Shown here: in pieces, positions 11,101 to 21,223 of the stretch
Layout of the letters: the number at the start of each line of letters is the position of its first letter
How positions within the stretch are numbered: the stretch's first letter is position 1
From: Trichopria drosophilae
Taxonomy: Eukaryota > Arthropoda > Insecta > Hymenoptera > Diapriidae
Assembly: GCA_030407085.1 (NCBI GenBank)
Contig: CM059587.1
Span: forward strand, 77,675,001 to 77,739,000
Reading direction: 5' to 3'
Length of the DNA: 64,000 nt
Program-made: the position numbers and the translations under genes
The notes under the pieces: generated by a model
The model's input: the letters and a program-made list of their open reading frames with translations, nothing else
Database searches by the model: none
What the model was told of the DNA's origin: nothing

Positions 11101-14100
11101 TGCGTGTCTTATTTGTTTACATTTAATTGGAACACGAAATACGATGACGTACCTAACGGTATTATTTACTATAACATTGTGGAAGTTGAAGAAGGTCCTG
11201 AAATGAGCAGTTGCTATATAAAGTCAATCAAATACAAAGAGCATGCATATAATCGTATTTTAAACGAAATAATACACATTTTGGAATTGAATATTATAAA
11301 TTTTCGGGTCAAATTCGCAAGTGCACTCTGTATTTGATTGTCCGTTCCTATTCCAGAACATCCTAGAACTCCTCCGGTATTTTTGACATGGTCTATGTTA
11401 AAATGGATGGACTAAAGTCTATGCACAACGTTTAATAATTATTTCGGTATTTATTACTACATAAAAAGATGCTGAATGGATTACACATAATTGCAGATAA
11501 AGATATGTTGCAATACGCAGCTTTAGTGAATATTGAAATTAAATGAAGCTGCGAAGTTTATATCAATTTGTGGTATATGTAATGTTTATACTCGAAAAAC
11601 AATTGCGTAATCCACAAATGCCTTATGGTAGAGATGGCTACCTTGAGAGTTACTGCAGAATCTCTATTTTTGAGAGTTTTCATTAAGCACTAATAAAACT
11701 TCTGAAATGAAATTTTAAGTTGATAAAAGTAAAAATTGAAGTTTCACTTTGGAAACAGAAGTCCTGGTGCCAGATTAAACACACTCTCTAAAACAAAACA
11801 AAACTGTGCCTTTTAAGGTATTAATCGAAGGTCTTGCACTTCCACCAAATGTCACTGGACAGTGTATATACATTGTGTAAATTATTCTTCTTTTGGGAGT
11901 CTATCAAGACCAAAACTAATAAGTGGCTCGAATACGTGCACATTTACAAAGTGCAACACATTTAAGGAAGGCTACTTACTTTCTTGTTTTTATTTTTTAA
12001 ATAAATGGGTGGGTTCGTACATAAATGGATTTACCTACCTCCATTAAATAATAGTGGATGTTGGATAATTTATTTTTCAACTCGGGTTCATGAAGTAAAC
12101 AGCAGCTCTAGTAACAAGATTAATACTCTGCGAACATGTCGGTGGAATAAAATTTAATACAAGGGAGTGAAATATAAATCAAAATGAGTATAATGTAATA
12201 TATATTGGTTCTACATCTGTTTATGTAACTCTAATAATTTTAAATTATCTCTGCACAAGAAATAACAATCCCCTTAACCCTTTAAGGATGGGAGAGACAC
12301 ATTTTGAATACAATTATCAACCAATTTGGTACCATTTCTAATGGTATCAAGCTTGCTCTTTCAGATTCTGAATTTTTCTATTTTTTTTGCAAAAAATAAG
12401 GTTTTTAAAACTTTCGGATTGATTTTCGTAAAACCATCCGCCATTTTGAAATGTTAAAGTATGACTTCAGATTCGTACTTAGCGATCTTACAAACCACCA
12501 GCTACCAAGTGTGATGAAAATTCATAATTTTGTAAAGAATTCAGTTACTACGTTATATTTGTGTAAAAGAAAAAAATTGTTCTGACCTCCATTTTAGGTC
12601 CGCCATCTTGAAATTTTAAAAAGTATGTATCGGGAATATAAAGCTTAGATTTTGCGGACGCGATATTTTAAGATTTAGGCATTTATCAATACTCGTTCCT
12701 ATCGGAAAAAAGTATTTTTAGAAACAAAAGTTTTAAAAACCTTATTTTTTGCCAAAGAAATGGCCGTATCTTTTCGGATTTTCTTTTTTTTGCAATTTTG
12801 ACTTCAGAATCTGAAAGAGCGAGCTTGATACCATAAGAAATGGATCTACCAAAATTTTCGACTTAGTCATAAAGAAATACGGCATTGAAAATTATATTAA
12901 AAATGTGTCTCTCCCGTCCTTAAAGGGTTAAGTGAACTAATGAATATCTTTATTCGTCATTCATGTCGAAACTTTTGCCCGATTGTTAACATAATTAACA
13001 ATTAAAATTTAAATATTGTTATTTTCGTCTTATATTTGTCTATTTTGCAAATTAAACATTTTTTATGTCGTAAGTTTCTCTGGAAGACATTATACTTTAT
13101 TTTTAAAAAGTCTACGGTAGAATCTCGATATATGAAACACCGTTATAAGAACCTATCGATATAAGAAACCTTTTTCTATCGTTATAGTGACTATGAACGT
13201 TCGAGATGTACCCCCTCCACGCATCTTTCGCCGTATATGGGAACGCACGAAACTGAATGGTCCGGCCAAAGCGTTCAGGGAAGAGAAGGGGAAGCTACAC
13301 TTCCCCTCCTAAGGTTCTTATAGGAGGGAAGCTCGGAACGGAAATAGTTCTTATATCGAAATTCTACTATATTTGGTTTGGGATAAGCCATCTTACAAAT
13401 TAGGGAAAAGTTTCAACATGAAAAATAGCAATAACGTTAGCATTTTTTTATTGGAACATGAATTCCAACTTCCTAAGTTTTGTAGAATCAAATGACATAT
13501 TTCTGCTGAATTTAGCACAGATATCAACTCTTTTTTACTGATGAGACAGATTTACCTGATAATACAAAAGGAATAAATTTTTTACCCGTTAAAATAGAAA
13601 GAATCAATTCCGATTAATATTATAACTAACATTCTATTTATCTCCTCGATATTCGTCATGTTAAGGACGTTCCTGCGCGAGAAAGAGACAGCTGTATCGC
13701 CTTCTCACTCTTTCTCCCAATGCGCCGAAAAAGCCGTTCATTGCATACTTTGCACAAGGATATTTCAAAATCTAATATTGAATGCCCTATAAAATTTGTG
13801 TTCGTTTTATTTCTTATAGTTTTCCGCATGACATACTAGTTTTTCAAAAAAATCTATAGACAATTTTTTCCGCAATCTAAGAAAATAGCCGTTTTTCATG
13901 GCCTTGGTATAGGGAACACATGTAAAAATCAGAAACTTTGAAGCTGAATATCTCAAAATCTGATATTGATTCGATACCTCAACTTTCGCCCACATATAAA
14001 GTACACTTAAAATAATCTTTTCGCGAAGTTTAGAGAAAATCTGTAGAAAATCGATTTTGGCAGGAACGTCCTTAAGTTACTCTGGTGGCGAAAAAATGGA

Positions 14101-17100
14101 ACTACTGATATGGGTTTCAAATTCAGTACACAAATGAAATTTTCATCATTGCGTACTGTATGTGAAACCCATATCAGTAGTTCCATTTTTTCGCCACCAG
14201 AGTAACTTAACATGACGAATATCGACAATGATGAAAATTCCATTTGTGTAAGTTAATACTGTAAGTTTCCTACGCCGAACAACATTTTAAGACATAAAAC
14301 ATGGCGTATACTGTACTTTTATTTCATTATACCAGTGTAACTATTGCAGATCGCAGGTGAGATTAAGGTCCGATAAAATGACTCACTAAAGTAGAATCGT
14401 GTTTATTTTTACTTTAGCTACAAAATTCACGAGAGAACGGTCGTTACAAAATAATCGGATCGGATATCGGAATCGTACCGGCAAGACGAGACACGCGGCA
14501 CGAAGTCTCTCGGTGGTCTGTCTAAGAATACGTAGTTCTAGTGCTAAACCGAGTCAAGTACTACGTATGTCAAGTGTCGTCCCTTTCCATACATATAAAC
14601 ATACATACATACATACATACATACATACATACATACATACATAGATACATAGAAATGGTATAAAATACCTCAATAGTAACAAAACCAGAACGTAAACCAT
14701 GTTAGATATTTTAGAAACTTCTCCCTGCATAGGCGGACGTTGCATTTTTACACATTTTAATACAGACAATCCTCTCAATAGTTTCGGGCAACGCGGAAAG
14801 GGGCAATGTTTTTCCAAGAAAACGCGGCTTACCTCACTTTCTACTCGTCTGCGGGAAATTTGTCGCGCTTTCTCTCAGTAATGCCGGTACGCCGAACTTG
14901 ACTCCTAGAGTGTTTTGTTTATTTCATTGTAATGAGGTGACATGTTCGTATAACATTAGTTTAAATTCAATATGAATTAATATATATTATCGGTATTATA
15001 TTAAATTTTTTTGTTTGGTATTACACTTTATATGTTGTAAGTCTAGAACAAAAAAAAAAATACTATGAAGGATACAAGACGGATATTTTGCATTTTGCTT
15101 AGCGGAACTATTGAGAACAAGGTAAATGAAATTCGAGAGAAAAACATTCCAGATCAGTACATGGAGAGAAATTTTCGGCACCCAGGGACGTGGTTCACGG
15201 CAGCCCCTGCATGACTCACCACAGCAGGCCATGTCCAGTGACACAGGCTTTGTTGACACAGTCGTTTTTGCAGTGTTGATTATGTTACTGCTACCGTATG
15301 CGGGACAAGTAGCGCCGAACCGTCGGCACGACCGGAGCGCCACCGGACAGACCACCAAAAAACTGAACCATGACTGGTTTTCAGATTCATGTAATTTCTC
15401 CACTGTTCTGTTCGGCCGTTTCTGCCGAAAATTTCTCTCCGTGTAGAAGGGGAACAAACTCGCTCGACAAACTAGAAAAGTGGAACTATTGAGAGCGGCT
15501 CTATTGAGAAGGTCGACTGTATTTGTTTTTGTTAGAGCGGGAAAATGATAATAAAGCGTGTAGGCTCGATTTTGACCGATGTACAAAGCGTTGAGAAAAT
15601 ACATTTTGATCTGAAAGTACAACTTCTTAGAAATCTTGTCCTAAAATTCGAGTTAAACTGAACGAGATTCGGAGTCAAACGCCCCATCCCGTCGAATGCG
15701 TCAAGCAAGTAGTCTAAACTTTAAGCGCGTTTTTTAATTTAGTCGATGCCCGCGATAACTCAACAACTTCTGCACTTGAAATTTTACATACTTTTTTAAT
15801 ATATATTTTTCTACAGGACAACGTTTTGCTTTTGATCGATTGTACAGAGACAAAATGGCGCCATTTTTAGTAAAAACCCCATATTTTTTACTTCAACCTA
15901 CCGTAAAAAATAAAAAAAAATAATAATTTTGTAATAAAAGGGGACCGGTGATCAGGAGCTATACTTCTAAACGATTAATTTGGTCCAACCGCATGTGTTT
16001 CCGATAATTCTACGACTTGTTATCCGGAGCACCGCAAGACCTACTATTTTCGACATGGCCCACATCAATGCAGCATAACTCCGATATTTTTTAATATTTT
16101 TCAATGAAAAAATTACTGACGACACTTCAAATGTTACACAATAATATGTAAATAGATTACTTAAGTTAACTTTAGTAGTTTTGAAAAAAAAGGTAAAAAA
16201 GTGTTTTTTTTAACCCGTTATTACATACCCCCCCCCTCCCCCCTCCCCCTAAACGAGATTATGACGTATTCAATCGGTGGCCTCCTTATGTACATTAAAA
16301 AATCTAGACTGAAAATTACTTACGGATATGTAATATATTATGTTTATAAAAATAAGAGAATTATGCAGAGGTGATATTTCTAACCCCTATATGCAGAATT
16401 GCATTAACCTACGATACATAATAATTAATTCGAAAGACTTGAGTTCATTTATTAATAGCTCTTTTTGATATGTTTGCAAGCATGTCATAGCTGTTTTTTG
16501 ATTCGTTACAGCATTGCCAAATTGTAAATGGTACTTCTAACTTAGTTTTTCTTATTGTATTAAGATTGTTGTGTAATTCTTCAATATGTATTTTAGTTTC
16601 TCAAAAATCAAAAATGTGCTTGATATACACAGAGAGAAATTTCTAACGATTATAGTACGGAACACTTAGCGACGCATATCACGTCGGTACCCACCGCCAA
16701 ATCCAGTGGGTCTTGAGGAAATAAAGTATGCGTCCATGGTAGAATACGTTGTCAATCTCTGCGGACACGGCAAAGGACTATGAAAACAAACGAATCTCGT
16801 AAGTGAGAGCCTGAGTCTTTTCGGGCGAATGTGACCTACGATATAAACATTAGAAATTTCTCTCCGTGTAGGCAATCAGCGTTAAAGGCAGACACTTTTA
16901 CGGCGATTATTTCCGATTTGGCATTGCTGGGCCTTCTAAAATTGTCAGCATATGTAAACATTATCATGAACATACCCTCAAAGTTCTAAATAAATCTAAA
17001 TAAAGAAAGCAGTTACTATAAACAGGAAATTTTTAAATCACCCGTTGAAATAAGAATTGGTTAATCTCGTTTTAAATAATATTATTTTTTACTACAAGGC

Positions 17101-20100
17101 TAAAGAAATGGGAATCTTAAAAGTGGTGACTAAATTTTTTAATTATTTAATTTGTTAGTTTTATTTGAGAATGTATAATTTCTTACTCTGTTAAAAACAC
17201 TATAATATAATATTTATATTGGTCTTCCTAAAAGGTGATTAATATACAAGGTTATCAATGGTTAAAATCTTACAATAAAATGCAAATAATAAATTTATCC
17301 AGTTGTAATTTTTAATACAAATAAAACATGACTGTTATAATATAACTGTCAAACTTTAAATTAAACAAGGAGATAAATAACCGAACAATAAATATATATG
17401 TACACAATCTGTATCTGTACATAGAGCCCTTTCTAGAGTGTCCATTAATCACGTGACTGATCTGTGGCGTGTTATTTAGTATGGAATTTTGAATCGAAAT
17501 TGCGTTGCAAAACATTGTTTACAATTGGGGGGGGGGGATAATCATGCGATGTGGAATGTATAAGTAAACTTTACATAAACTCAAAATCATCTGTTTCGAA
17601 AATCATGTTTAATGATTTTAACAGCTTGTACAAGATGTGCGATCGATGCGACTTTAGTGCAGAAGAACGAAATGACACTGTTGCTGTTCGCTTGCTAACG
17701 GTAGACAAACGCAATAAAAATACACTACTACAACATTGTATCTGAGACGAATATAACCGGACAACCCAAGACTGATATATTTTACTGAGTAAATGACTGA
17801 AAAATTAATAATATAAAATTTAATTAAAAGGGACACATTTCTTATCTTTCGAAAAAATAAAGGTCTTTTTTTTACACAGATTATTTTCAGGACAGATCTA
17901 CCTGTTTTCTAACTGTAATAAATAAATCGATATTTGTAAACAGTATTAATATGTTTATAATACATTAAAAGAAGCTCAAAAATATTGCAGAGTGAAATAG
18001 ATTTCTAGGTTTTCTACGTTCGGAACAGCATCGACTAGTGACATAAAATTAAGCATTGTTTATTTCTAATATTGTGTTTAATTAAAATTGGACTCTTTTG
18101 TGATTGTATTTTTAATGCTTGTACATAAACTTTAGAAAAATATACAATGTAATGAATGTTTTATTTTTACAATAGACCTTCTGATTTTGTACAGAAGTAA
18201 AAACTTACACCACGTGATTAATGGGCATCTCTCATCCTTAAAAACTTTCCCAAGCAAATAAAATACGGGCAAGTGTGTGAAGATTACGTATCTTACAAAT
18301 ATTGACTTAATTTAAGCACATTAATGTAAATAACTCGCGCTTCCGATTCGTAACTGAAAATGTGGGTGATGTATGCAGACAATAGCATTTTCAGCTTATA
18401 AAATTTATTTAATTGAAGAAGAACTAAAATCTTTAAAGTGCTCGAAATAAAATTGAAAACAAGAAAATACAATTTAGGAAATAAAGTATAAAAATATAAA
18501 AACAGACGAAAATTGACATACAAGTTGTCATATAGCAAGTGGTTCGACAGACACGTTTTGCAATTTTGCTAAGCGGAACGACTCTTTTGACTACTAACCA
18601 TCAATATTTCCAGTCTATGAGAGATATTATAAATGTTTGATGTAAGTGTCACATAGTAATTCGTAATCATTACTTAGCCAAAATGTGCACGAGATGGATT
18701 CTCCGAAACCTGTATCTGAAATAAATCCGTTACTTTGGAGATTTTCCCAAATTATTAGAAGTGCATTTTAGTCTTTATGCATTTCGTCATAAAGAAAAAC
18801 CTTAATTTCCCTCCTCCTATTCGACTATTGTATTCTGTTTGCACTGTAATTAAAAATACGAATATGAAAATGAATAAGGTATGCGAGCTTGGTAATGCTT
18901 GAATATAGAAAACAAAAATTACTTACAATTATCAGTGCGTATACATGATCGTGTCGGATCAATTTCTTAGCGGAGGTGGACGAAGAAGCCGGTCACGTGA
19001 TCGTCACAGGAGCCGCAGTCGCAGTCGAAGTCGCAGTTTCGAGCGCCGGAGGAGAATTAGTCGTTCACCAAGACGTAGTCCTCGACGACGCACAAGAACT
19101 CGATCGCGATCTCGTTCCCGATCTCGATCTCGCAGCTTGTCCGCAGACAGACGTGCACGCAGGCGTTCACCATTCATCAATGAGATCACTCGACAATTCC
19201 AGAACGAAGCAATCCTGGCGAGGCAGCCATCGCCCGACAAGAGGGTGGTGAATCCCATCGTGGGTAGCGGCTACTTAGGAGCGAGTGGAAATCTGGTACC
19301 ATCGTCGTATCCCGTGGAACCCGAAGTCAGGCCCATTGTTGGTTTTCCAGGACAAGCCCTTCATCCAGGGGCACCGATCATGGGCGTTCAGCAAGGTATG
19401 CCGCTGACGATACCTGCAGGTCCACAATTCGCTAACGCACCAATGAGCTACGATCCAGCCCAACAAATGATGAACCGCGTCCCAGGTGCATCACCGGATC
19501 AGCACTTCATACCCGGTGCTGGATCCGTTTTGTACAATCAACCGGGCGTCGGTCCACCTGGAGTGGTGGTGCATCCCGTGCTTTCGCAACGTCCGGGACG
19601 CGCACCATCGCCGAAGCCCGTTCCTGCTCCCCACGTAGCAGCAGCGAAAGCTTACGCAACAGCAGCGCATCGTTCCTTACAAAAAATGATGTACGGACCC
19701 AACGATCGTAAGTCACCATCGCCGAAAGGAAGGATGAAAACGCCTGAACCGCCGATCATATCTCATTCAAAAGTAATTGTCTTGACAGACTACATTTTTT
19801 CAAACATTATCATCGCGCCGTGTACACATGATAAGCTTAATAATCGTGTGTTTTAATCAATTATTTTCAGCCATTTGAAAAGACGAGTTTGTCCAGTCTC
19901 TTGGAGGCATCAGTTTCAGCAAAAGGTTCGACTTTATGTTTATATTTAAGTATTTTTATTAATGGAGGGTAATCATCCTCCGCATTAGAAAGATTAAATC
20001 GATCATACAATGCACTATTCTGACGAGGAGTTTTTGTTTCATTATTTCCTTTAGAGGCGTCTGGTCATCCAATTCTGTATCCAGGTGAGTACCTAATCGG

Positions 20101-21223
20101 GTTTTATAAAATTTCGCCACTTTTCAAAGTTTTTCTTCATTGTGAAATGAGGATAGCAATGTAAAACTAATAAATGGCACGTTTGTCCTTGGTGGTAGGC
20201 TTCAAGCCAGAGATCCTTCAACAATGCGAGCACGCACTCCGTAACCTACCTCAAGAGGATCCACGATTGAAGCTGAAGGGTAGATTCTTCTTCGATCCGA
20301 CCCGAGTTGAAGATTCCAAGGGGACGGTACCGCAATCGAATTCGATCTTATTACGCAGAAGCAAAGCCGAAATCCAATGGGAAGATGGCGAGGAAGAAGC
20401 CACGAAAGCGGAAGCGGCTAAGAGAGCCTTGCTAAAACCCGTAAAGACGCATCAAAAGATCTGCCAGACAGAGAAAGTCATGTTAGAGGCAAAAGGTGTT
20501 CAAGCAAATCCGGAGAAGGCCGATTTCTCGATGCAAGTGTCTCCGCAAGATATTATCCCGCCGATTCCGTCGCTAATGGAGAAACGACCGCTGGCTGACC
20601 GATTGGATTGGAGCATGCGGGAGACTTTCGATCACGCGCCCAAGGTTCGCGAGACGGACGATCTACGATGGAGTCTCAACAATACCGCAAAGAGGGTACC
20701 TCCGCAACAATGGCCCCGAGGCGGAATGTCGCCACCAAGGCGCATGTCACCGCCAAGACGACTTTCACCACCCCGGCGCATGTCGCCACCCCGCGAAAGA
20801 CCGTCGATCGATCATCATCACGGAAGCATACAGATGAACCCGTTGGATCACGGTCCGCGTGGTCTTAATCATAATATAGACAATCGATGTCTGGAGGAAA
20901 ACTATCATCCGTATCGGTCAGATCAGCATGACGATTTCGAAGACAGAAAGAGTTATTCGCCAACTTTCTCACAAGCTGTTGAAATGATGGACGATTATCA
21001 GAACAATCTAAGTCCGAATCACGACAATTCCCCGTTGATGGAGGAAGATCCCGAGGATCTGCAAATAATCGAGGAACGCGGTTTCGAACGGGGAGCCAAC
21101 TGGAACACCAGAGGAAACGAACCGATCGGTGGAAAACTCGGTGCTCTGTATCAGCTGCGCGCGAGAGGCGGATCGACCGTTGGAAGGAACACGGCATTCC
21201 GAGGCGGAAGAGGAAGATGGTAA
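1858..21223 (+). CDS. Arginine/serine-rich nuclear protein (pre-mRNA processing-type), six coding exons
   Basis: Joining 1858-2177, 10556-11080, 18971-19772, 19871-19925, 20055-20084 and 20199-21223 gives 2757 nt, or 918 residues plus stop. Every junction has GT..AG ends and keeps frame. Seen in order: an acidic stretch (about residues 20-30); a first RS/RD block (about 96-150); a charged probable helix (about 150-200); a second RS block (200-280); a third RS block (285-335); a proline/glycine-rich middle with few charges (345-500); a conserved-looking segment from 550 to about 620; SPPRR repeats (about 755-778); and an RGG-like tail (899-918). RS and SPxR repeats usually mark SR-related splicing or m6A-complex proteins in nuclear speckles. 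No RRM, CCCH finger or other folded domain is seen. A ZC3H13/Flacc-like or SRRM-like identity is possible but unproven. Confidence 0.8.
2960..3718. mobile_element. TTAA-flanked MITE, CCCTTTGxGCCATGA ends
   Basis: TTAA at both ends is followed by matching inverted termini: left ACCCTTTGAGCCATGA, right (reverse complement) CCCTTTGCGCCATGA. TTAA targets are the hallmark of piggyBac-type transposition. The 759-bp interior has no transposase. It is built from degraded copies of the dispersed unit that contains GGTCGCTGATTACGA and TTCAAAATGGCGGA. A second right end of the same family lies at about 6080-6095. Confidence 0.6.
3719..4704. repeat. Degraded copies of the AAAATGGCGGA dispersed repeat
   Basis: No gene. 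Two near-duplicate segments (around 4100-4220 and 4300-4410) share ATACACATARTTATAAAARATSGAA and GGGTACTTTG-like blocks. They are followed by partial units containing CCGCCATTTTGAAT or AAAATGGCGGAT. Confidence 0.45.
4705..5118. mobile_element. TTAA-flanked MITE, GGAGGTTCACCAGG ends (414 bp)
   Basis: The 18 bp TTAAGGAGGTTCACCAGG at 4705-4722 is repeated exactly, inverted, at 5101-5118, both copies including TTAA. The interior is AT-rich and non-coding. It interrupts a unit of the AAAATGGCGGA repeat: GATAATATTTTGAAAAC lies on the left, and TAAAGTTCAATAAAAATCGG continues the unit on the right. A piggyBac-type, non-autonomous insertion is inferred from the TTAA boundaries. Confidence 0.7.
5119..6095. 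repeat. Tandem array of the GTCGCTGATTACGA / AAAATGGCGGA repeat
   Basis: About five imperfect units of roughly 110-120 bp run in a row, each with a GGGGTTTTYGAGGTCRCTGA-like block followed by TTCAAAATGGCGGACAAAAATT or its inverse. The orientation flips near 5680. The tract ends at 6092-6095 with GACGCAAAGGGTTAA, the right end of the TTAA family seen at 2960-3718, so the array is probably the inside of a long member of that family. Confidence 0.6.
6299..6708. repeat. 18-bp minisatellite, 22 full units plus a partial one
   Basis: The unit is TTATGAGTATCGTAATAC, with a common variant TTATGAGTATCATAAAAC. There are 22 full units from 6299 to 6694, then a partial unit to about 6708. Because 18 is a multiple of 3 and the unit lacks stops in several frames, long open frames appear on both strands. 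I treat these as by-products, not genes. Confidence 0.9.
8433..9624. mobile_element. TTAA-flanked element, CCTTTAGACTGCCGG ends (1.19 kb)
   Basis: TTAACCTTTAGACTGCCGG at 8433-8451 is repeated exactly, inverted, at 9606-9624 (19 bp including TTAA). The interior has a two-unit tandem repeat (about 8722-9030), then a GC-richer, purine-biased block (about 9195-9480). No transposase frame is seen. A piggyBac-type target is inferred from TTAA. It lies inside the 7463-9984 element. Confidence 0.7.
8722..9035. repeat. Two tandem units of about 165 bp inside the TTAA element
   Basis: Both units share TTCAAATTTTATTTATTTT-like sequence, TAGTGYARRTACACTTTTC, GTAYTTTTCGACGYTGAAT and a tail of ACAACCC. 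The second unit is clearly diverged. They are non-coding. Confidence 0.6.
9693..9888. mobile_element. Tc1/pogo-like MITE, CAGTAGGACCTC ends, TA target
   Basis: The left end CAGTAGGACCTCTCTTATTC and the right end (reverse complement) CAGTAGGACCTCACTCATTC are flanked by TA dinucleotides at 9691-9692 and 9889-9890. About 196 bp, non-coding. TA targets and CAGT-type termini are typical of pogo/Tigger-derived MITEs. Related elements occur at 13115-13369 and, as a right end only, near 63660-63755. Confidence 0.75.
10556..11080 (+). CDS. RS-rich gene, coding exon 2 (RD/RS blocks and charged helix)
   Basis: 525 nt, phase 2 at both ends. The first base completes an Arg codon with exon 1, and the last two bases (CG) are completed by exon 3. 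It encodes alternating RD/RR residues, then a lysine/glutamate-rich stretch with helix-like LAEKEKAIKNLL, then SPRRRSPPRRR-type RS repeats. The donor GTAAGC at 11081 is strong; the acceptor (TTATAG) lies after an AT-rich rather than pyrimidine-rich tract. The length is a multiple of three, so skipping exon 2 would keep the frame. Confidence 0.8.
12274..12931. mobile_element. TTAA-flanked fold-back element, CCCTTTAAGGAYGGG ends
   Basis: TTAACCCTTTAAGGATGGGA at the left is matched by TTAACCCTTTAAGGACGGGA (reverse complement) at the right. The match extends about 31 bp with one difference. Further inside, blocks around 12339-12420 pair in inverse with blocks around 12725-12845, so the arms together span about 200 bp. 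The 658-bp element is non-coding and includes two CCGCCATTTTGAAA-like motifs. Confidence 0.75.
13115..13369. mobile_element. Tc1/pogo-like MITE, GTAGAATYTCGATATA ends, TA target
   Basis: The left end GGTAGAATCTCGATATATGA and the right end (reverse complement) AGTAGAATTTCGATATAAGA are flanked by TA at 13113-13114 and 13370-13371. The middle is GC-richer and non-coding. It differs from the 9693-9888 family but has the same layout. Confidence 0.65.
13646..14225. repeat. Large palindrome, left arm split by a TTAA element
   Basis: Inner arms of 48 bp (14072-14119 and 14163-14210) are perfect inverted repeats. The outer 19 bp of the right arm, TTAACATGACGAATATCGA at 14207-14225, pairs exactly with 13646-13664. 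On the left, a 411-bp TTAA element lies between the outer and inner parts. The loop sequence near 14129-14152 also has an inverse copy at 14225-14248, so the original fold-back structure was longer. Confidence 0.85.
13661..14075. mobile_element. TTAA-flanked MITE inserted in the palindrome, GGACGTTCCTGC ends
   Basis: TTAAGGACGTTCCTGC at 13661-13676 is repeated exactly, inverted, ending at 14075 (16 bp including TTAA). The interior is AT-rich with no transposase. Removing one TTAA plus the element restores continuity of the left palindrome arm with its partner. Its size (415 bp) and its first bases resemble the 4705-5118 element. Confidence 0.8.
14594..14644. repeat. CATA tetranucleotide microsatellite
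   Basis: About 12 uninterrupted copies of CATA. Low-complexity open frames on either strand across it are artefacts. Confidence 0.9.
15158..15445. mobile_element. MITE with TACAYGGAGAGAAATTTTCG ends (288 bp)
   Basis: GGAGAGAAATTTTCGGCA at 15163-15180 is an exact inverse of 15423-15440, and the outermost bases read TACAT/TACAC. The interior is GC-richer than the surrounding intron and non-coding. It belongs with the element at 16626-16870 and with the single ends near 27906 and 41946. Confidence 0.7.
16626..16870. mobile_element. MITE with TACACRGAGAGAAATTTCTA ends (245 bp)
   Basis: The left end TACACAGAGAGAAATTTCTA is matched by the right end (reverse complement) TACACGGAGAGAAATTTCTA. The interior is GC-rich relative to the intron and non-coding. 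No clear target duplication. Confidence 0.7.
17435..18232. mobile_element. TIR element with CCATTAATCACGTG ends (798 bp)
   Basis: AGAGTGTCCATTAATCACGT at the left pairs with AGAGATGCCCATTAATCACG (reverse complement) at the right; the shared core CCATTAATCACGTG is exact and includes an E-box. No transposase frame. A G-tract lies near 17527-17537. Confidence 0.6.
18971..19772 (+). CDS. RS-rich gene, coding exon 3 (third RS block and proline-rich middle)
   Basis: 802 nt; starts with the last base of an Arg codon and ends in phase 0. It opens with GGG then RSRSRDRHRSRSRSRSRS-type repeats to about residue 335. It continues with a basic segment and a P/G/V/M-rich region lacking RS dipeptides, including a basic alanine-rich helix-like stretch and a SPSPKGR motif near the end. 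The acceptor is TTTCTTAG and the donor GTAATT. Reading past the donor adds 28 codons, then a stop, so retention of the 98-bp intron 3 would truncate the protein. Confidence 0.85.
19871..19925 (+). CDS. RS-rich gene, coding exon 4 (55 nt)
   Basis: The acceptor TTATTTTCAG precedes CCATTTGAAAAG. The exon encodes PFEKTSLSSLLEASVSAK plus the first base of the next codon. The donor GTTCGA is weak, but this end is the one that keeps frame with exon 5. The leucine-rich LSSLLE segment looks like a short conserved interaction motif, though I do not recognise a named one. Confidence 0.7.
20055..20084 (+). CDS. RS-rich gene, micro-exon 5 (30 nt)
   Basis: The acceptor TCCTTTAG and strong donor GTGAGT flank 30 nt, phase 1 on both sides, encoding about ten residues (EASGHPILYP with the shared bases). 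Because both boundaries are phase 1 and the length is a multiple of three, including or skipping it leaves the frame intact. Very short exons are easily mis-called, but frame and splice sites agree. Confidence 0.65.
20199..21223 (+). CDS. RS-rich gene, terminal coding exon 6
   Basis: The acceptor is GGTGGTAG, and the first two bases complete a Gly codon. It encodes residues 578-918: a mixed charged region with several tryptophans, four SPPRR-type repeats, a His/Asp-rich region, an acidic patch (EEDPEDLQIIEE) and an arginine/glycine-rich tail ending GRGRW before TAA at 21221-21223. The GTAAGG overlapping the stop could act as a donor, but no downstream coding exon is evident. Confidence 0.85.

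Larger units (their letters stand above)
11081..18970 (+). other. Intron 2 of the RS-rich gene (7.9 kb)
   Basis: Phase-2 intron from GTAAGC to TTTCTTAG. It holds a TTAA fold-back element, a pogo-like MITE, a palindrome carrying a TTAA insertion, a CATA microsatellite, two GGAGAGAAATT MITEs and a CACGTG-containing TIR element, listed separately. A C-rich run lies near 16230-16255. The segments 11081-12273, 14650-15157, 15446-16625 and 18233-18970 show no gene or clear element, apart from possible pogo-like ends with TATTGAGAA motifs near 15105 and 15510. Confidence 0.75.

Noticed and set aside
11104..11337. Extension of coding exon 2 or a small separate gene
   Set aside because: It lies after a strong donor at 11081, is AT-rich, has no RS content and no known motif.
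14996..15622. 208-codon minus-strand open frame
   Set aside because: It spans a complete MITE and its AT-rich flanks with no splice context or known motif. It also lies antisense in an intron.
1858..21223. Naming the RS-rich gene as Flacc/ZC3H13
   Set aside because: The similarity is one of composition only; no diagnostic domain could be confirmed by eye, so no symbol is given.
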